A stretch of 64,000 nt of DNA, taken from assembly GCF_003752465.1 (NCBI RefSeq), contig NZ_RKHJ01000001.1, forward strand, positions 496,001-560,000. The letters run 5' to 3'. The notes beneath the pieces are model-generated. The model was not told the DNA's origin. It worked only from the letters and a program-made list of their open reading frames with translations, and did not search any database. How positions within the stretch are numbered: the first letter of the stretch is position 1; every line of letters begins with the position of its first letter. A program made the translations under genes and the position numbers. The DNA is from Agrococcus jenensis. GTDB taxonomy: Bacteria; Actinomycetota; Actinomycetes; Actinomycetales; Microbacteriaceae. This document shows, in pieces, positions 41,699 through 50,148 of the stretch.

Positions 41699-43183
41699 CT
41701 AGGCGAAGGGATTGGGCATGAGCGTGTACTTCGTCTCGAGGTACTCGTGGATCCCCTCGGCGCCGCCCTCGCGTCCGAGCCCGGACTGCTTCACGCCGCC
41801 GAAGGGTCCTGCGGCGTTGGAGACGACGCCGACGTTGAGGCCCATCATGCCCGTGTCGATGCGGTCGATCATCCGCTGCCCGCGCTTGGTGTCCTCGGTG
41901 AACACGTAGCCGACCAGCCCGTACTCGGTCGCGTTCGCGAGCCGCACCGCGTCGTCCTCGGTCGCGAACCGCTGGATCGCCACCACCGGTCCGAAGATCT
42001 CCTCGATCGACACCGCCATCTCGGCCGTGACGTCGTCGAGCACGGTCGGCTGGAAGAAGGAGCCCGGCCCGTCGATCGCCTTCCCGCCGGTGACGAGCGT
42101 CGCCCCGTCCGCGACCGCCCCGTCGACCAGCCGGACCGCATTGTCGACCGCCTTGTCCTCCACCAGCGGGCCGATCTGCACGCCCTCCTCGGTGCCGCGG
42201 CCGATCTTCATGCCCTTGACCGCCTCACCGATCCGCTTCGAGAACTCGTCCGCGACGGACTCGTGGACGATGAACCGGTTCGCGGCCGTGCACGCCTGCC
42301 CGATGTTGCGGAACTTCGCCAGCAGCGCCCCCTCCACAGCCTTGTCCAGGTCAGCGTCGTCGAACACGACGAACGGGGCGTTCCCGCCCAGCTCCATCGA
42401 CGCCTTCAGCACGTTGTCGGCCGCCAGCTTCAGCAGCTGCACGCCCACGGGCGTGGAGCCGGTGAACGACACCTTGCGGAGGCGCGGGTCGGCGAGCAGC
42501 CGCTCCGACAGCGCGCCGGTGGACTTCGTGGTGATGACGTTCACGACCCCCTTCGGGAGCCCCGCCTCCTCCAGCAGCGCGACCAGCGCGAGCGTGGTCA
42601 GCGGCGTGAGGGTCGCGGGCTTCACGACCGCCGTGCAGCCGGCCGCGAGCGCAGGACCCAGCTTCCGGGTCGCCATCGCCAGCGGGAAGTTCCACGGGGT
42701 GATCAGGAAGCACGGACCCACCGGGCGGTGGGTGACGATCATCTGCCCGGTGCCCTCCGGGGTCATCGTGTAGCGGCCGTCGATCCGGACCGCCTCCTCC
42801 GAGAACCAGCGCAGGAACTCGCCGCCGTACGCGACCTCGCCGCGGGCCTCCGCGAGGGGCTTGCCCATCTCGAGGGTCATGAGGAGCGCGAACTCCTCCT
42901 TCCGCTCCTGCAGCAGATCGAACGCCTTCCGCAGGATCTCCCCCCGCACCCGCGCGGGCGTGCGGCCCCACGACTCCTGCGCCTCGACGGCCGCGTCGAG
43001 CGCGCGCACGCCGTCGTCGACCGAGCCGTTCGCGATCTGCTTCAGCACGTCCCCCGTTGCCGGGTCGCGCACGTCGATCGTGCCCTGCTCCCCATCGATC
43101 CACTCGCCACCGATGAACAGCTGGCCGCGGACGGCGTCGAGGACCTCGGCCTCGCGGATGGATGTGTCGGTCGTGATGCTCAC
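41699..43183 (-). CDS. gabD: NAD(P)-dependent succinate-semialdehyde dehydrogenase
   Basis: GabD oxidises succinate semialdehyde to succinate. The 494-residue ALDH has the cofactor region PWNFPLAMATRK near 163-174, FTGSTPVG near 240-247, catalytic E264 (MELGGNAPF) and nucleophile C298 (GQACTAANRF), and ends in GGVKQSGLGREGG...EYLETKY. The sequence is of the GabD type. The GTG at 43183 overlaps the glutamate dehydrogenase stop as GTGA, making it the third gene of the operon gabT-gdh-gabD. Confidence 0.93.
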   Translation of the reverse strand: MSITTDTSIREAEVLDAVRGQLFIGGEWIDGEQGTIDVRDPATGDVLKQIANGSVDDGVRALDAAVEAQESWGRTPARVRGEILRKAFDLLQERKEEFALLMTLEMGKPLAEARGEVAYGGEFLRWFSEEAVRIDGRYTMTPEGTGQMIVTHRPVGPCFLITPWNFPLAMATRKLGPALAAGCTAVVKPATLTPLTTLALVALLEEAGLPKGVVNVITTKSTGALSERLLADPRLRKVSFTGSTPVGVQLLKLAADNVLKASMELGGNAPFVVFDDADLDKAVEGALLAKFRNIGQACTAANRFIVHESVADEFSKRIGEAVKGMKIGRGTEEGVQIGPLVEDKAVDNAVRLVDGAVADGATLVTGGKAIDGPGSFFQPTVLDDVTAEMAVSIEEIFGPVVAIQRFATEDDAVRLANATEYGLVGYVFTEDTKRGQRMIDRIDTGMMGLNVGVVSNAAGPFGGVKQSGLGREGGAEGIHEYLETKYTLMPNPFA

Positions 43184-44442
43184 GGGTACAGTCCTCTCAG
43201 CTTGTGTGCCTGTGCGACTCGCTCCACGGCGAGGCAGGTCGCGGCGGTGCGCAGCGAGACGCCTCGCCGCCGTGCTTCATCCAGCACGTCGCCCCATGCT
43301 CGGGTCATGCGCTCGCCCAGGCGCTCCTGCACGTCGCGCTCGGTCCACCAGTACGACTGGTTGGCCTGCACCCACTCGAAGTAGGAGACGAGCACGCCAC
43401 CGGCGTTCGCCAGGATGTCGGGGACGACCAGCGTCCCTCGCGCCTCGAGGATCGCATCCGCCTCGCTCGCGGTCGGGCCGTTCGCGCCCTCGACGATGAC
43501 GCGAGCGGTGACGCGCGAGGCGTTGCCGGCGTGGAGCACGCCCTCGACCGCGGCCGGGACCAGCAGGTCGACGTCGAGCTCGAGCACGCGCGACGGCTCG
43601 ATCGGCTCACCGCCGGGGAACCCGGCGACCGACCCGGTGCGTGCCGCGTGCGCCGACAGCGCGGCGATGTCGAGACCCGCCGAACTCGTGACGGCGCCGT
43701 CGGCGTCGCTCACCGCGACGATCCGGCAGCCCGACTCGGCGAGGAAGCGGGCGGCGTCGCGGCCGACCTTGCCGAAGCCCTGCACGCTCACGGTCGCGCC
43801 GCGCACCGGGATGCCGACGTGCTCGAGCGCCGCGCGGGCGATGAGGGCGACGCCCGCGGAGGTGGCGCTGGCTCGGCCGCGGGATCCGCCGAGGCTGAGC
43901 GGCTTCCCCGTCACGACGCCCGGCACCGTGTGGCCGACGGCCGTGGAGTAGGTGTCCATCATCCACGCCATCGTGCGCTCGTCGGTGCCGATGTCGGGCG
44001 CCGGGATGTCGCGCGTCGGTCCGATGATCGGCAGGATCTCGCTCGTGTAGCGCCGCGTGAGCCGCTCGAGCTCACCGTCGCTCAGCGTGCGCGGGTCGAC
44101 GGCGATGCCGCCCTTCGCGCCGCCGTAGGGCACGTCGAGCAGCGCGCACTTCCACGTCATCCACATCGCCAGCGCGCGCACCTCGTCGAGGTCGACGGCG
44201 GAGCTGTAGCGGAGGCCGCCCTTCGCGGGGCCGCGCGACAGGTTGTGCTGCACGCGGTGCCCGATGAAGGTCGTGATCGAGCCGTCGTCGCGCCGCAGCG
44301 GCACGGCGACCGTCATCTCGCGCCGCGGCACCGCGAGCATCGCGGCGACGCCCTCGTCGAGGCCCAGGATCTCGACGGCGTCGGCCAGCTGCGCGCGCGC
44401 CTCGTCGAGCGGCCCGAGCTGGGCGGCGAGCAGGGCGGTCAT
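43180..44442 (-). CDS. gdhA: Glu/Leu/Phe/Val dehydrogenase (glutamate dehydrogenase)
   Basis: This enzyme deaminates glutamate to 2-oxoglutarate and ammonia with NAD(P). Its 420 residues include the substrate lysine motif GPAKGGLRYSS near 71-81, PYGGAKGGIAVDP near 104-116 with the catalytic lysine, DIPAPDIGTDERTMAWMMD, and the dinucleotide motif VSVQGFGKVGRDAARF near 210. Sitting between gabT and gabD with 4-base overlaps on both sides, it could regenerate the 2-oxoglutarate that GabT needs and release GABA nitrogen as ammonia. Confidence 0.9.
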   Translation of the reverse strand: MTALLAAQLGPLDEARAQLADAVEILGLDEGVAAMLAVPRREMTVAVPLRRDDGSITTFIGHRVQHNLSRGPAKGGLRYSSAVDLDEVRALAMWMTWKCALLDVPYGGAKGGIAVDPRTLSDGELERLTRRYTSEILPIIGPTRDIPAPDIGTDERTMAWMMDTYSTAVGHTVPGVVTGKPLSLGGSRGRASATSAGVALIARAALEHVGIPVRGATVSVQGFGKVGRDAARFLAESGCRIVAVSDADGAVTSSAGLDIAALSAHAARTGSVAGFPGGEPIEPSRVLELDVDLLVPAAVEGVLHAGNASRVTARVIVEGANGPTASEADAILEARGTLVVPDILANAGGVLVSYFEWVQANQSYWWTERDVQERLGERMTRAWGDVLDEARRRGVSLRTAATCLAVERVAQAHKLRGLYP

Positions 44443-45782
44443 CCGCGTGCGATCGCGTCGCTGAGGACGTCGAGGCCCTCGCGCAGCAGGTCGTCGCCGA
44501 TCGACAGCGGCGGCAGGAGGCGGATGACGTTGCCGTCGGTGCCGCACGTGAGCACGATGACGCCTGCCGCGTGCGCCGCGGCTGCGGCGCGCGCGGTGAG
44601 CGCGGCGTCGGGACGGCCGGTTCCGGGGTCGACGAGCTCGAGCGCCATCATGGCGCCGTGGCCGCGCACGTCCCCGACGCGGGGATCGGTCGTCCGCAGC
44701 GCCTCGAGCCGCTCACGGATGATGTCGCCGATCGCGCGAGCCCGCTCCACCAGGCCGTCCTCGAACGCGGCGATCGAGGCGAGCGCTGCTGCGCACGCGA
44801 CGGGGTTGCCGCCGTAGGTGCCGCCGAGGCCGCCGGCGTGGGCGGCGTTCATGAGCTCGGCGCGGCCGGTCACCGCCGAGAGCGGCAGGCCGCCGGCGAT
44901 GCCCTTCGCGGTGACGATCAGGTCGGGGACGAGCCCAGAGTGCGTCGAGGCGAACATCTCGCCCGTGCGCGCGAAGCCGGTCTGGATCTCGTCGGCGATG
45001 AAGACGATGCCGTGGCTCGCGGCCCAGTCGGCGAGCGCCGGCAGGAAGCCGTCGGCCGGGACGACGAAGCCGCCCTCGCCCTGGATCGGCTCGATGATGA
45101 CGGCGGCGATCTCGTCGAGCTCGACCTGGCGCTCGATGCGCTCGATCGCGATGCGGGCGGCTTCCTCGCCCGTGCGGCCGTCGCGGAACGGGTACGACAT
45201 CGGCGCGCGGTGCACGTCGCCGGCGAACGGCCCGAAGCCGCGCTTGTAGGGCATCGACTTCGCCGTGAGCGCCATCGTGAGGTTGGTCCGGCCGTGGTAC
45301 GCGTGGTCGAAGGCGACGACGGTGCTCCGGCCGGTCGCGGCACGGGCGATCTTGATCGCGTTCTCGACGGCCTCGGCGCCCGAGTTGAAGAGCGCGCTGC
45401 GTTTGGCGTGGTCGCCGGGCGTGATGCGGTTGAGCGCCTCGCACACGGCGACGTAGCCCTCGTAGCCCGTGATGGTGAAGGCGGTGTGCGTGAAGCGGCC
45501 GAGCTGCTCGGCGCTCGCCGCGACGACACCGGGGTGCGCGTTGCCGACCGACGTCACGGCGATGCCGGAGCCCAGGTCGATGAGCGAGTTGCCGTCGATG
45601 TCGCGCACGATGCCGCCGCCCGCCGCATCGACGAAGACCGGCAGGGTGATCCCGACGCCGTCCGCGACCGCCTCGCGCTTGCGCGCGAGCATCTCGGTGG
45701 AGCGCGGTCCGGGGATGGGCGTGCGCAGCTCGCGGACCTGCGCCAGTGCGGGTCCTCCGACGACGTCGTCGATCGCGTGCAT
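44439..45782 (-). CDS. gabT: 4-aminobutyrate-2-oxoglutarate transaminase
   Basis: GabT moves the amino group of GABA to 2-oxoglutarate, giving succinate semialdehyde and glutamate. The 447-residue class III aminotransferase has the PLP-phosphate site NSGAEAVENAIKIAR near 133-147, FDHAYHGRT near 158-166, D264 in IADEIQTGFARTG, the PLP lysine K293 in VTAKGIAGG, and GGTYGGNPVACAAALA. It is the first gene of the operon, followed by glutamate dehydrogenase and gabD. A PucR-type regulator is divergent. Confidence 0.93.
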   Translation of the reverse strand: MHAIDDVVGGPALAQVRELRTPIPGPRSTEMLARKREAVADGVGITLPVFVDAAGGGIVRDIDGNSLIDLGSGIAVTSVGNAHPGVVAASAEQLGRFTHTAFTITGYEGYVAVCEALNRITPGDHAKRSALFNSGAEAVENAIKIARAATGRSTVVAFDHAYHGRTNLTMALTAKSMPYKRGFGPFAGDVHRAPMSYPFRDGRTGEEAARIAIERIERQVELDEIAAVIIEPIQGEGGFVVPADGFLPALADWAASHGIVFIADEIQTGFARTGEMFASTHSGLVPDLIVTAKGIAGGLPLSAVTGRAELMNAAHAGGLGGTYGGNPVACAAALASIAAFEDGLVERARAIGDIIRERLEALRTTDPRVGDVRGHGAMMALELVDPGTGRPDAALTARAAAAAHAAGVIVLTCGTDGNVIRLLPPLSIGDDLLREGLDVLSDAIARG

Positions 45783-45879
45783 GGTGGGCTTCCGTTCTCT
45801 CGGTGTGCTCGCACGCTACGGCGACCCGCACGCAGGAGGGTGTGCCACTGCGGCACGGATCGCTGCCATGATTGCCGCC

Positions 45880-47382
45880 ATGGCAACCGATGGCACGCCC
45901 GGCACCGCGACGATCGTCCGCCTCCTCGGGCAGCGGCAGCTCGACGTGCGATCGCTCGTCGCGGGCGACGCGCGCCGCGACGCACCGATCGCCTGGATCG
46001 CGAGCTCCGACCTCGACGACCCCACCCCCTTCCTCTCCCCCGGGCACGTGCTGCTGACGACCGGGCGCCAGCTGCTCGAGCGCGAGGGTTCGGCCGACAC
46101 CTACGTCGACGCCCTGGTGCGCGGCGGCATCCTCGGACTCGGCTTCGCCACCGGCTTGCACGCGCCGGAGGTGCCGTCGGCGCTCGTCGACGCCTGCGCC
46201 GCCGCGGCGCTGCCCCTGTTCGAGGTCCCGCTCGCCACCCCGTTCCTCGCGATCATCCACTGGTGCGCCGACCTGCAGCGCGACCGCGAGCGGTGGGCGA
46301 CGAGCGCCCAGCGGGCCGTCGCCGCCGCGGCGCTCGCCCCAACGGGGCACCGCGCGGTCGTGCGGCGGCTCGCGACGGAGCTCGGGGCGGGCGTCGCGCT
46401 GCTCGACAGCGCCGGCCGGGAGCGCGCGACGAGCCGGACCGCCGTGCCGCCGGCCGCGCTCGCGGCGGCGCGCGAGACGCTGCGCTCGGCCCGCCGCACG
46501 ACGTCGACCGACGTGACGGCCGAGGGATCCGTGACGGTCGCGACGCTCGGGTCGGGCGACCGGTCGCTCGGCTGCGTCTGCATCTGGACGCGCGATCCGC
46601 TCGACACCGCAGCGCAGTCGGTCGCGACCGTCGCCGCGGCGTGGCTCGAGTTCTCGCTCGTCAGCGCGGTCGACGCGACGCGGCGGCTCAACGAGCTCGA
46701 GGGAGCGCTCGCCGCGCTCGCGCTCGAGGGGCAGGCGGATGCGGTCGGCGCGCTGCTGCTCAAGACGGGTCGCCGGCTGCCGTCCGAGCCGATCGTGGTG
46801 GCGAGCGCCGAGACGGCGCTCGCGCGCTACGCCATGGAGGACGCGCTCCGCGACACGGCGGGCGACGTGCTGTGGACCGCAGACGGCGAGCGGCTGCTCT
46901 TCGTCGTCTCGCTCGCGGAGCGCGAGCGGCTCGATGCCTTCCTCACGCGACTCGATGCCACCGCGGGCGTCTCGCAGCCGTCGTCCTGGCGGCACGCGCC
47001 GGTCGCGGCCTCCGAGGCGGCCGCCGCGCTGCAGCGCGCGAAGCGGACCGGCGCGGCGACCGCGACGTTCGAACGAGCGCTCGACGGGCTGCTCGGGATG
47101 CTCGACGACCGCGACGCCCGCGATGCCGCCCGCGCACAGCTCTCGCCGATCGCCGCAGAGGCCGACGGCGCGGAGCGCCTCGCGCTCGTGCGCACCTGGT
47201 TCGAGCAGGACTGCAGCTGGGACGCGACGGCTCGCATCGTGGGGATGCACCGGCACTCCGTGCGCAGCCGCATCCGGGCGATCGCCGAGCAGTTGCAGCT
47301 CGATGCCGACGCGTTCGCCGATCGCGCCACGCTCTGGGCGTTGCTCCGGGCCGCCGACGTGCCGCGCTGGCAGCGGCCCTGA
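45880..47382 (+). CDS. PucR-family transcriptional regulator
   Basis: This roughly 500-residue regulator has an N-terminal PucR ligand domain (LLGQRQLDVRSLVAGDARRDAPIAWI...LLTTGRQL, about 13-130), a middle GGDEF-like segment, and a C-terminal helix-turn-helix (WDATARIVGMHRHSVRSRIRAIAEQL near 447-472). Relatives activate catabolism of purines, proline, GABA and similar compounds. It is divergent from gabT, so it probably controls the gabT-gdh-gabD operon. The upstream GTGCC/GGCAC inverted repeat (45842-45856) is a possible binding site. Start: ATG 45880 (CATGAT ends 7 bases upstream); 45868 is the alternative. Confidence 0.85.
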   Translation: MATDGTPGTATIVRLLGQRQLDVRSLVAGDARRDAPIAWIASSDLDDPTPFLSPGHVLLTTGRQLLEREGSADTYVDALVRGGILGLGFATGLHAPEVPSALVDACAAAALPLFEVPLATPFLAIIHWCADLQRDRERWATSAQRAVAAAALAPTGHRAVVRRLATELGAGVALLDSAGRERATSRTAVPPAALAAARETLRSARRTTSTDVTAEGSVTVATLGSGDRSLGCVCIWTRDPLDTAAQSVATVAAAWLEFSLVSAVDATRRLNELEGALAALALEGQADAVGALLLKTGRRLPSEPIVVASAETALARYAMEDALRDTAGDVLWTADGERLLFVVSLAERERLDAFLTRLDATAGVSQPSSWRHAPVAASEAAAALQRAKRTGAATATFERALDGLLGMLDDRDARDAARAQLSPIAAEADGAERLALVRTWFEQDCSWDATARIVGMHRHSVRSRIRAIAEQLQLDADAFADRATLWALLRAADVPRWQRP

Positions 47383-47424
47383 CCGAGCGGGCGACGGAGG
47401 CCGGCGCGTGACAGGAGCACGCTC

Positions 47425-47434
47425 AATCGTTTAA
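47425..47434. promoter_or_regulatory. LacI-type operator half-match upstream of aldehyde dehydrogenase
   Basis: AATCGTTTAA here is identical to the core of the palindromic site at 52597-52610 in front of the LacI/amidase pair. It is the only such copy I noticed outside that promoter. It lies about 100 bases before the aldehyde dehydrogenase start. Confidence 0.5.
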
Positions 47435-47535
47435 TGTCAGTCGCGACGCCCGCGTGCCATCCCCGGGCGTCGCCGCGCATCCGCCGGTCGCCGTCGACCG
47501 CACGATGACGCCAACACCGATCCGAGGAGGAATCG

Positions 47536-48918
47536 ATGAGCGAGAACCAGCTGAGCCACTACCGCGTGACGGACCCGTACACGGGTCAGGTCGTGAAGGA
47601 GTTCCCGACCGCGACGGATGATGAGGCGCGTGCGGCGATCGAGCGCGCGCACGCGGCCTATGAGCCGTGGCGCAGCACGCCGCTGGCGGAGCGGGCGGCG
47701 GTCCTGGGCCGTGCTGCGGACGCGTTCGCGTCGCGCAGCCGGGAGCTGGCGGAGATCATCCGGACCGAGATGGGGAAGCCGCTCGGGCAGGGTGTGTTCG
47801 AGGCGGAGTTCTCGGGCGAGATCGTGCAGTACTACGCCGACAACGCCGAAGCCTTCCTCGCGGACGAGGTGCTGCAGGTCCGGTCCGGTGTCGATGCGCG
47901 GGTGCGGAAGTCGGCGCAGGGCGTGATCCTCGGCATCATGCCGTGGAACTTCCCCTACTACCAGGTCGCGCGGTTCGCGTTCCCGAACCTCATGCTCGGC
48001 AACACGGTGCTGCTGAAGCACGCGCCGCAGTGCCCGTGGTCGGCGACCGTGATCGCCGAGATCCTCGCCGAGGCGGGGCTGCCGGCGGGCGCGTACGAGA
48101 ACATCTTCGCCACCAACGACCAGATCGGCGACATCGTCATCCCCGACCCGCGAGTCCGCGGCGTCTCCCTCACCGGGTCCGAGCGCGCGGGCGCCGCGGT
48201 CGCCGAGATCGCCGGCCGCCACCTGAAGAAGGTCGTGCTCGAGCTGGGCGGCTCCGACCCGTTCATCGTCCTCTCCACCGACGACATGGACGCCGTGGTG
48301 GCGGCGGCGGTCGAGACGCGGATGGAGAACTCCGGCCAGTCCTGCAACGCCTCCAAGCGGTTCATCGTCATCGACGACCTCTACGACGAGTTCACGCGCA
48401 AGCTCGGCGAAGCCATCACGGCGCTCCCGGTCGGCGAGGCCGACGACGAGGACGCCCTCGTCGGCCCGCTGTCGTCGCAGGCCGCCGCCGACCGGCTGCG
48501 GGAGCAGACCGGCGCCGCGGTCGCCGAGGGCGCGCAGGTGCTCGCCGGCACCATCACCGCCTCCGGCGACGCCCGCATCACGCCCGCGCTGCTCGGCGGC
48601 GTCACCGACGAGATGGACGCGTTCCGGGAGGAGCTGTTCGGCCCCGTCGGCACCGTCTACCGCGCGACGGACGTCGACGACGCGCTCCGGATCGCGAACG
48701 GCACCCCCTTCGGGCTCGGCGCGCGCCTGTGGTGCTCGGACCCGGATCTCGCGGCCTCGGTCGCCGACCGCATCGACGCCGGCATGGTCTCGATCAACGG
48801 CGCCGGCTCCGAGGACTACGACATGCCCTTCGGCGGCACCAAGCGATCTGGCTTCGGCCGCGAGCTCGGCCCCCACGGCATGGAGGAGTTCATGAACAAG
48901 AAGCTCATCGTCGGCTGA
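47536..48918 (+). CDS. Aldehyde dehydrogenase, succinate-semialdehyde or 4-aminobutanal type
   Basis: This 460-residue NAD(P)-dependent ALDH has PWNFPYYQVARF near 136-147, FTGS-equivalent SLTGSERAG, catalytic E236 (LELGGSDPF), C270 (GQSCNASKRF) and the C-terminal PFGGTKRSGFGRELG. It resembles the short SSADH (Sad/GabD2) class. With a putrescine-oxidase-like gene close by it may instead oxidise 4-aminobutanal to GABA. GAGGAGGAA precedes the ATG. A LacI-type operator motif upstream suggests control by the LacI protein encoded at 51.5-52.5 kb. Confidence 0.88.
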   Translation: MSENQLSHYRVTDPYTGQVVKEFPTATDDEARAAIERAHAAYEPWRSTPLAERAAVLGRAADAFASRSRELAEIIRTEMGKPLGQGVFEAEFSGEIVQYYADNAEAFLADEVLQVRSGVDARVRKSAQGVILGIMPWNFPYYQVARFAFPNLMLGNTVLLKHAPQCPWSATVIAEILAEAGLPAGAYENIFATNDQIGDIVIPDPRVRGVSLTGSERAGAAVAEIAGRHLKKVVLELGGSDPFIVLSTDDMDAVVAAAVETRMENSGQSCNASKRFIVIDDLYDEFTRKLGEAITALPVGEADDEDALVGPLSSQAAADRLREQTGAAVAEGAQVLAGTITASGDARITPALLGGVTDEMDAFREELFGPVGTVYRATDVDDALRIANGTPFGLGARLWCSDPDLAASVADRIDAGMVSINGAGSEDYDMPFGGTKRSGFGRELGPHGMEEFMNKKLIVG

Positions 48919-48938
48919 CGAGCGCAGCCACGCACGAC

Positions 48939-48970
48939 GATGGCCCCGGATCGCTGGATCCGGGGCCATC
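48939..48970. terminator. Bidirectional hairpin terminator (14-bp perfect stem)
   Basis: GATGGCCCCGGATC and GATCCGGGGCCATC pair perfectly around GCTG. It lies between the convergent aldehyde dehydrogenase and agmatine-deiminase-like genes. Confidence 0.88.
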
Positions 48971-48993
48971 CTCATGCGGTCATCGCCGCACGG

Positions 48994-50016
48994 TCAGGCG
49001 CGCGGCTGCTGCTGCGTGATGCAGTGGATGCCGCCGCCGCGCGCGAAGATCGGGCGCGCGTCGACCGTGACGACCTCGCGGCCTGGGTAGGCCTGGACGA
49101 GAACTGCGCGCGCTCGGGCGTCGGCCTCCGGCTCGCCGAACCCGCAGACGACGACGCCGCCGTTCACCACGGAGTGGTTGACGTAGCTCCAGTCGACGAA
49201 GCCCTCGTCGTCGCGCAGCGTCGCGGGCGCCGGGAGCGCGATGACCTCGATCGCGCGCCCGCGGGCGTCGGTGCTCGCCTCGAGCACCGCGCGGATCTCC
49301 TGGCTCACGGCGTGGTCGGGATGCGCCGGGTCCTGCTGCTCGTGGAGCAGCACGCGTCCGGGCGACGCGAAGGCGGCGACGATGTCGACGTGCCCGTTGG
49401 TGCCGAACTCCTCGTAGTCGCGGGTGAGCCCGCGCGGCAGCCAGATCGCGTGCTCCGCGCCGATCGTGCGCGCGAGCTCCGCCTCAACCCGCGCGCGATC
49501 CGCGTGCGGGTTGCGGCGGGGATCGAGCTGCACGGTCTCGGTGAGCAGCACCGTGCCCTCACCGTCGACGTGGATGCCGCCGCCCTCGTTCACGAGCAGC
49601 GAGCCGATCCGCTCGGCGCCGGCGAGCGCGCCGACGGTCGTCCCGAGGGCTGCCGAGAGCTGCCACTCGGCCCACGCCGGTGCGCCCCAGCCGTTGAAGA
49701 TCCAGTCCACGGCGCCGAGCCGGCCGCCCTCGTCGAGCACGAAGGTTGGGCCGACGTCGCGCATCCAGAACTCGTCGAGCGGCGCCTCGACGACCTCGAT
49801 CGCGCCGTCGAGCATCCGGCGTGCCCGAGCCACCTCGGAGGGGTCGGCGACCATCGTGACCGGCTCGAACCCGGCGACGGCGTTCGCCACCGCAGCCCAC
49901 GCCTCGTAGCCCTCCTGCCGCTCCTCGGCCGTGGCCCCGAGCGTCACGCCCTCCCTGGGGAACGCCATCCAGGTGCGCTCGTGCTCGGCCGTCTCCGCAG
50001 GCATCCGCCATGTCAT
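48994..50016 (-). CDS. Agmatine deiminase family protein
   Basis: This 340-residue member of the peptidyl-arginine/agmatine deiminase fold would hydrolyse a guanidino group, probably of agmatine, to N-carbamoylputrescine and ammonia. Signatures are EFWMRDVGPTFV near 82-93, NEGGGIHVDGEGTVLLTE near 142-159, FGTNGHVDIVAAF, and the nucleophile C332 in GGGIHCITQQQ. The ATG at 50016 has GAGAGGGA upstream. It is divergent from a putrescine-oxidase-like gene and shares a TetR-type operator with it, placing it in polyamine catabolism. Confidence 0.9.
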   Translation of the reverse strand: MTWRMPAETAEHERTWMAFPREGVTLGATAEERQEGYEAWAAVANAVAGFEPVTMVADPSEVARARRMLDGAIEVVEAPLDEFWMRDVGPTFVLDEGGRLGAVDWIFNGWGAPAWAEWQLSAALGTTVGALAGAERIGSLLVNEGGGIHVDGEGTVLLTETVQLDPRRNPHADRARVEAELARTIGAEHAIWLPRGLTRDYEEFGTNGHVDIVAAFASPGRVLLHEQQDPAHPDHAVSQEIRAVLEASTDARGRAIEVIALPAPATLRDDEGFVDWSYVNHSVVNGGVVVCGFGEPEADARARAVLVQAYPGREVVTVDARPIFARGGGIHCITQQQPRA

Positions 50017-50043
50017 TGCGATCGTCCCTCTCCACGCCTACTA

Positions 50044-50059
50044 TTGACCAAGCGATCAA
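50044..50059. promoter_or_regulatory. TetR-type operator between agmatine deiminase and amine oxidase genes
   Basis: TTGACCAAGCGATCAA is an imperfect palindrome in the divergent gap. It matches the site TTGACCATGTGGTCGA at 56832-56847 upstream of the APC permease in its left half and in the reading YGRTCRA of its right half. The TetR protein encoded at 54412-55056 is the likely ligand. Confidence 0.6.
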
Positions 50060-50148
50060 CAGTTGTAGCGACCGTACTGAGGACGATGGCTCCCGTCAAT
50101 GCCGACCCGCGCGGCGTCCTCCCACCTGCACGACGAAGGAGACACAGG

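Noticed and set aside
44571..47411. Long plus-strand frame opposite gabT
   Set aside because: It is antisense to a full GabT and out of frame with the PucR gene; composition is typical of shadow frames.
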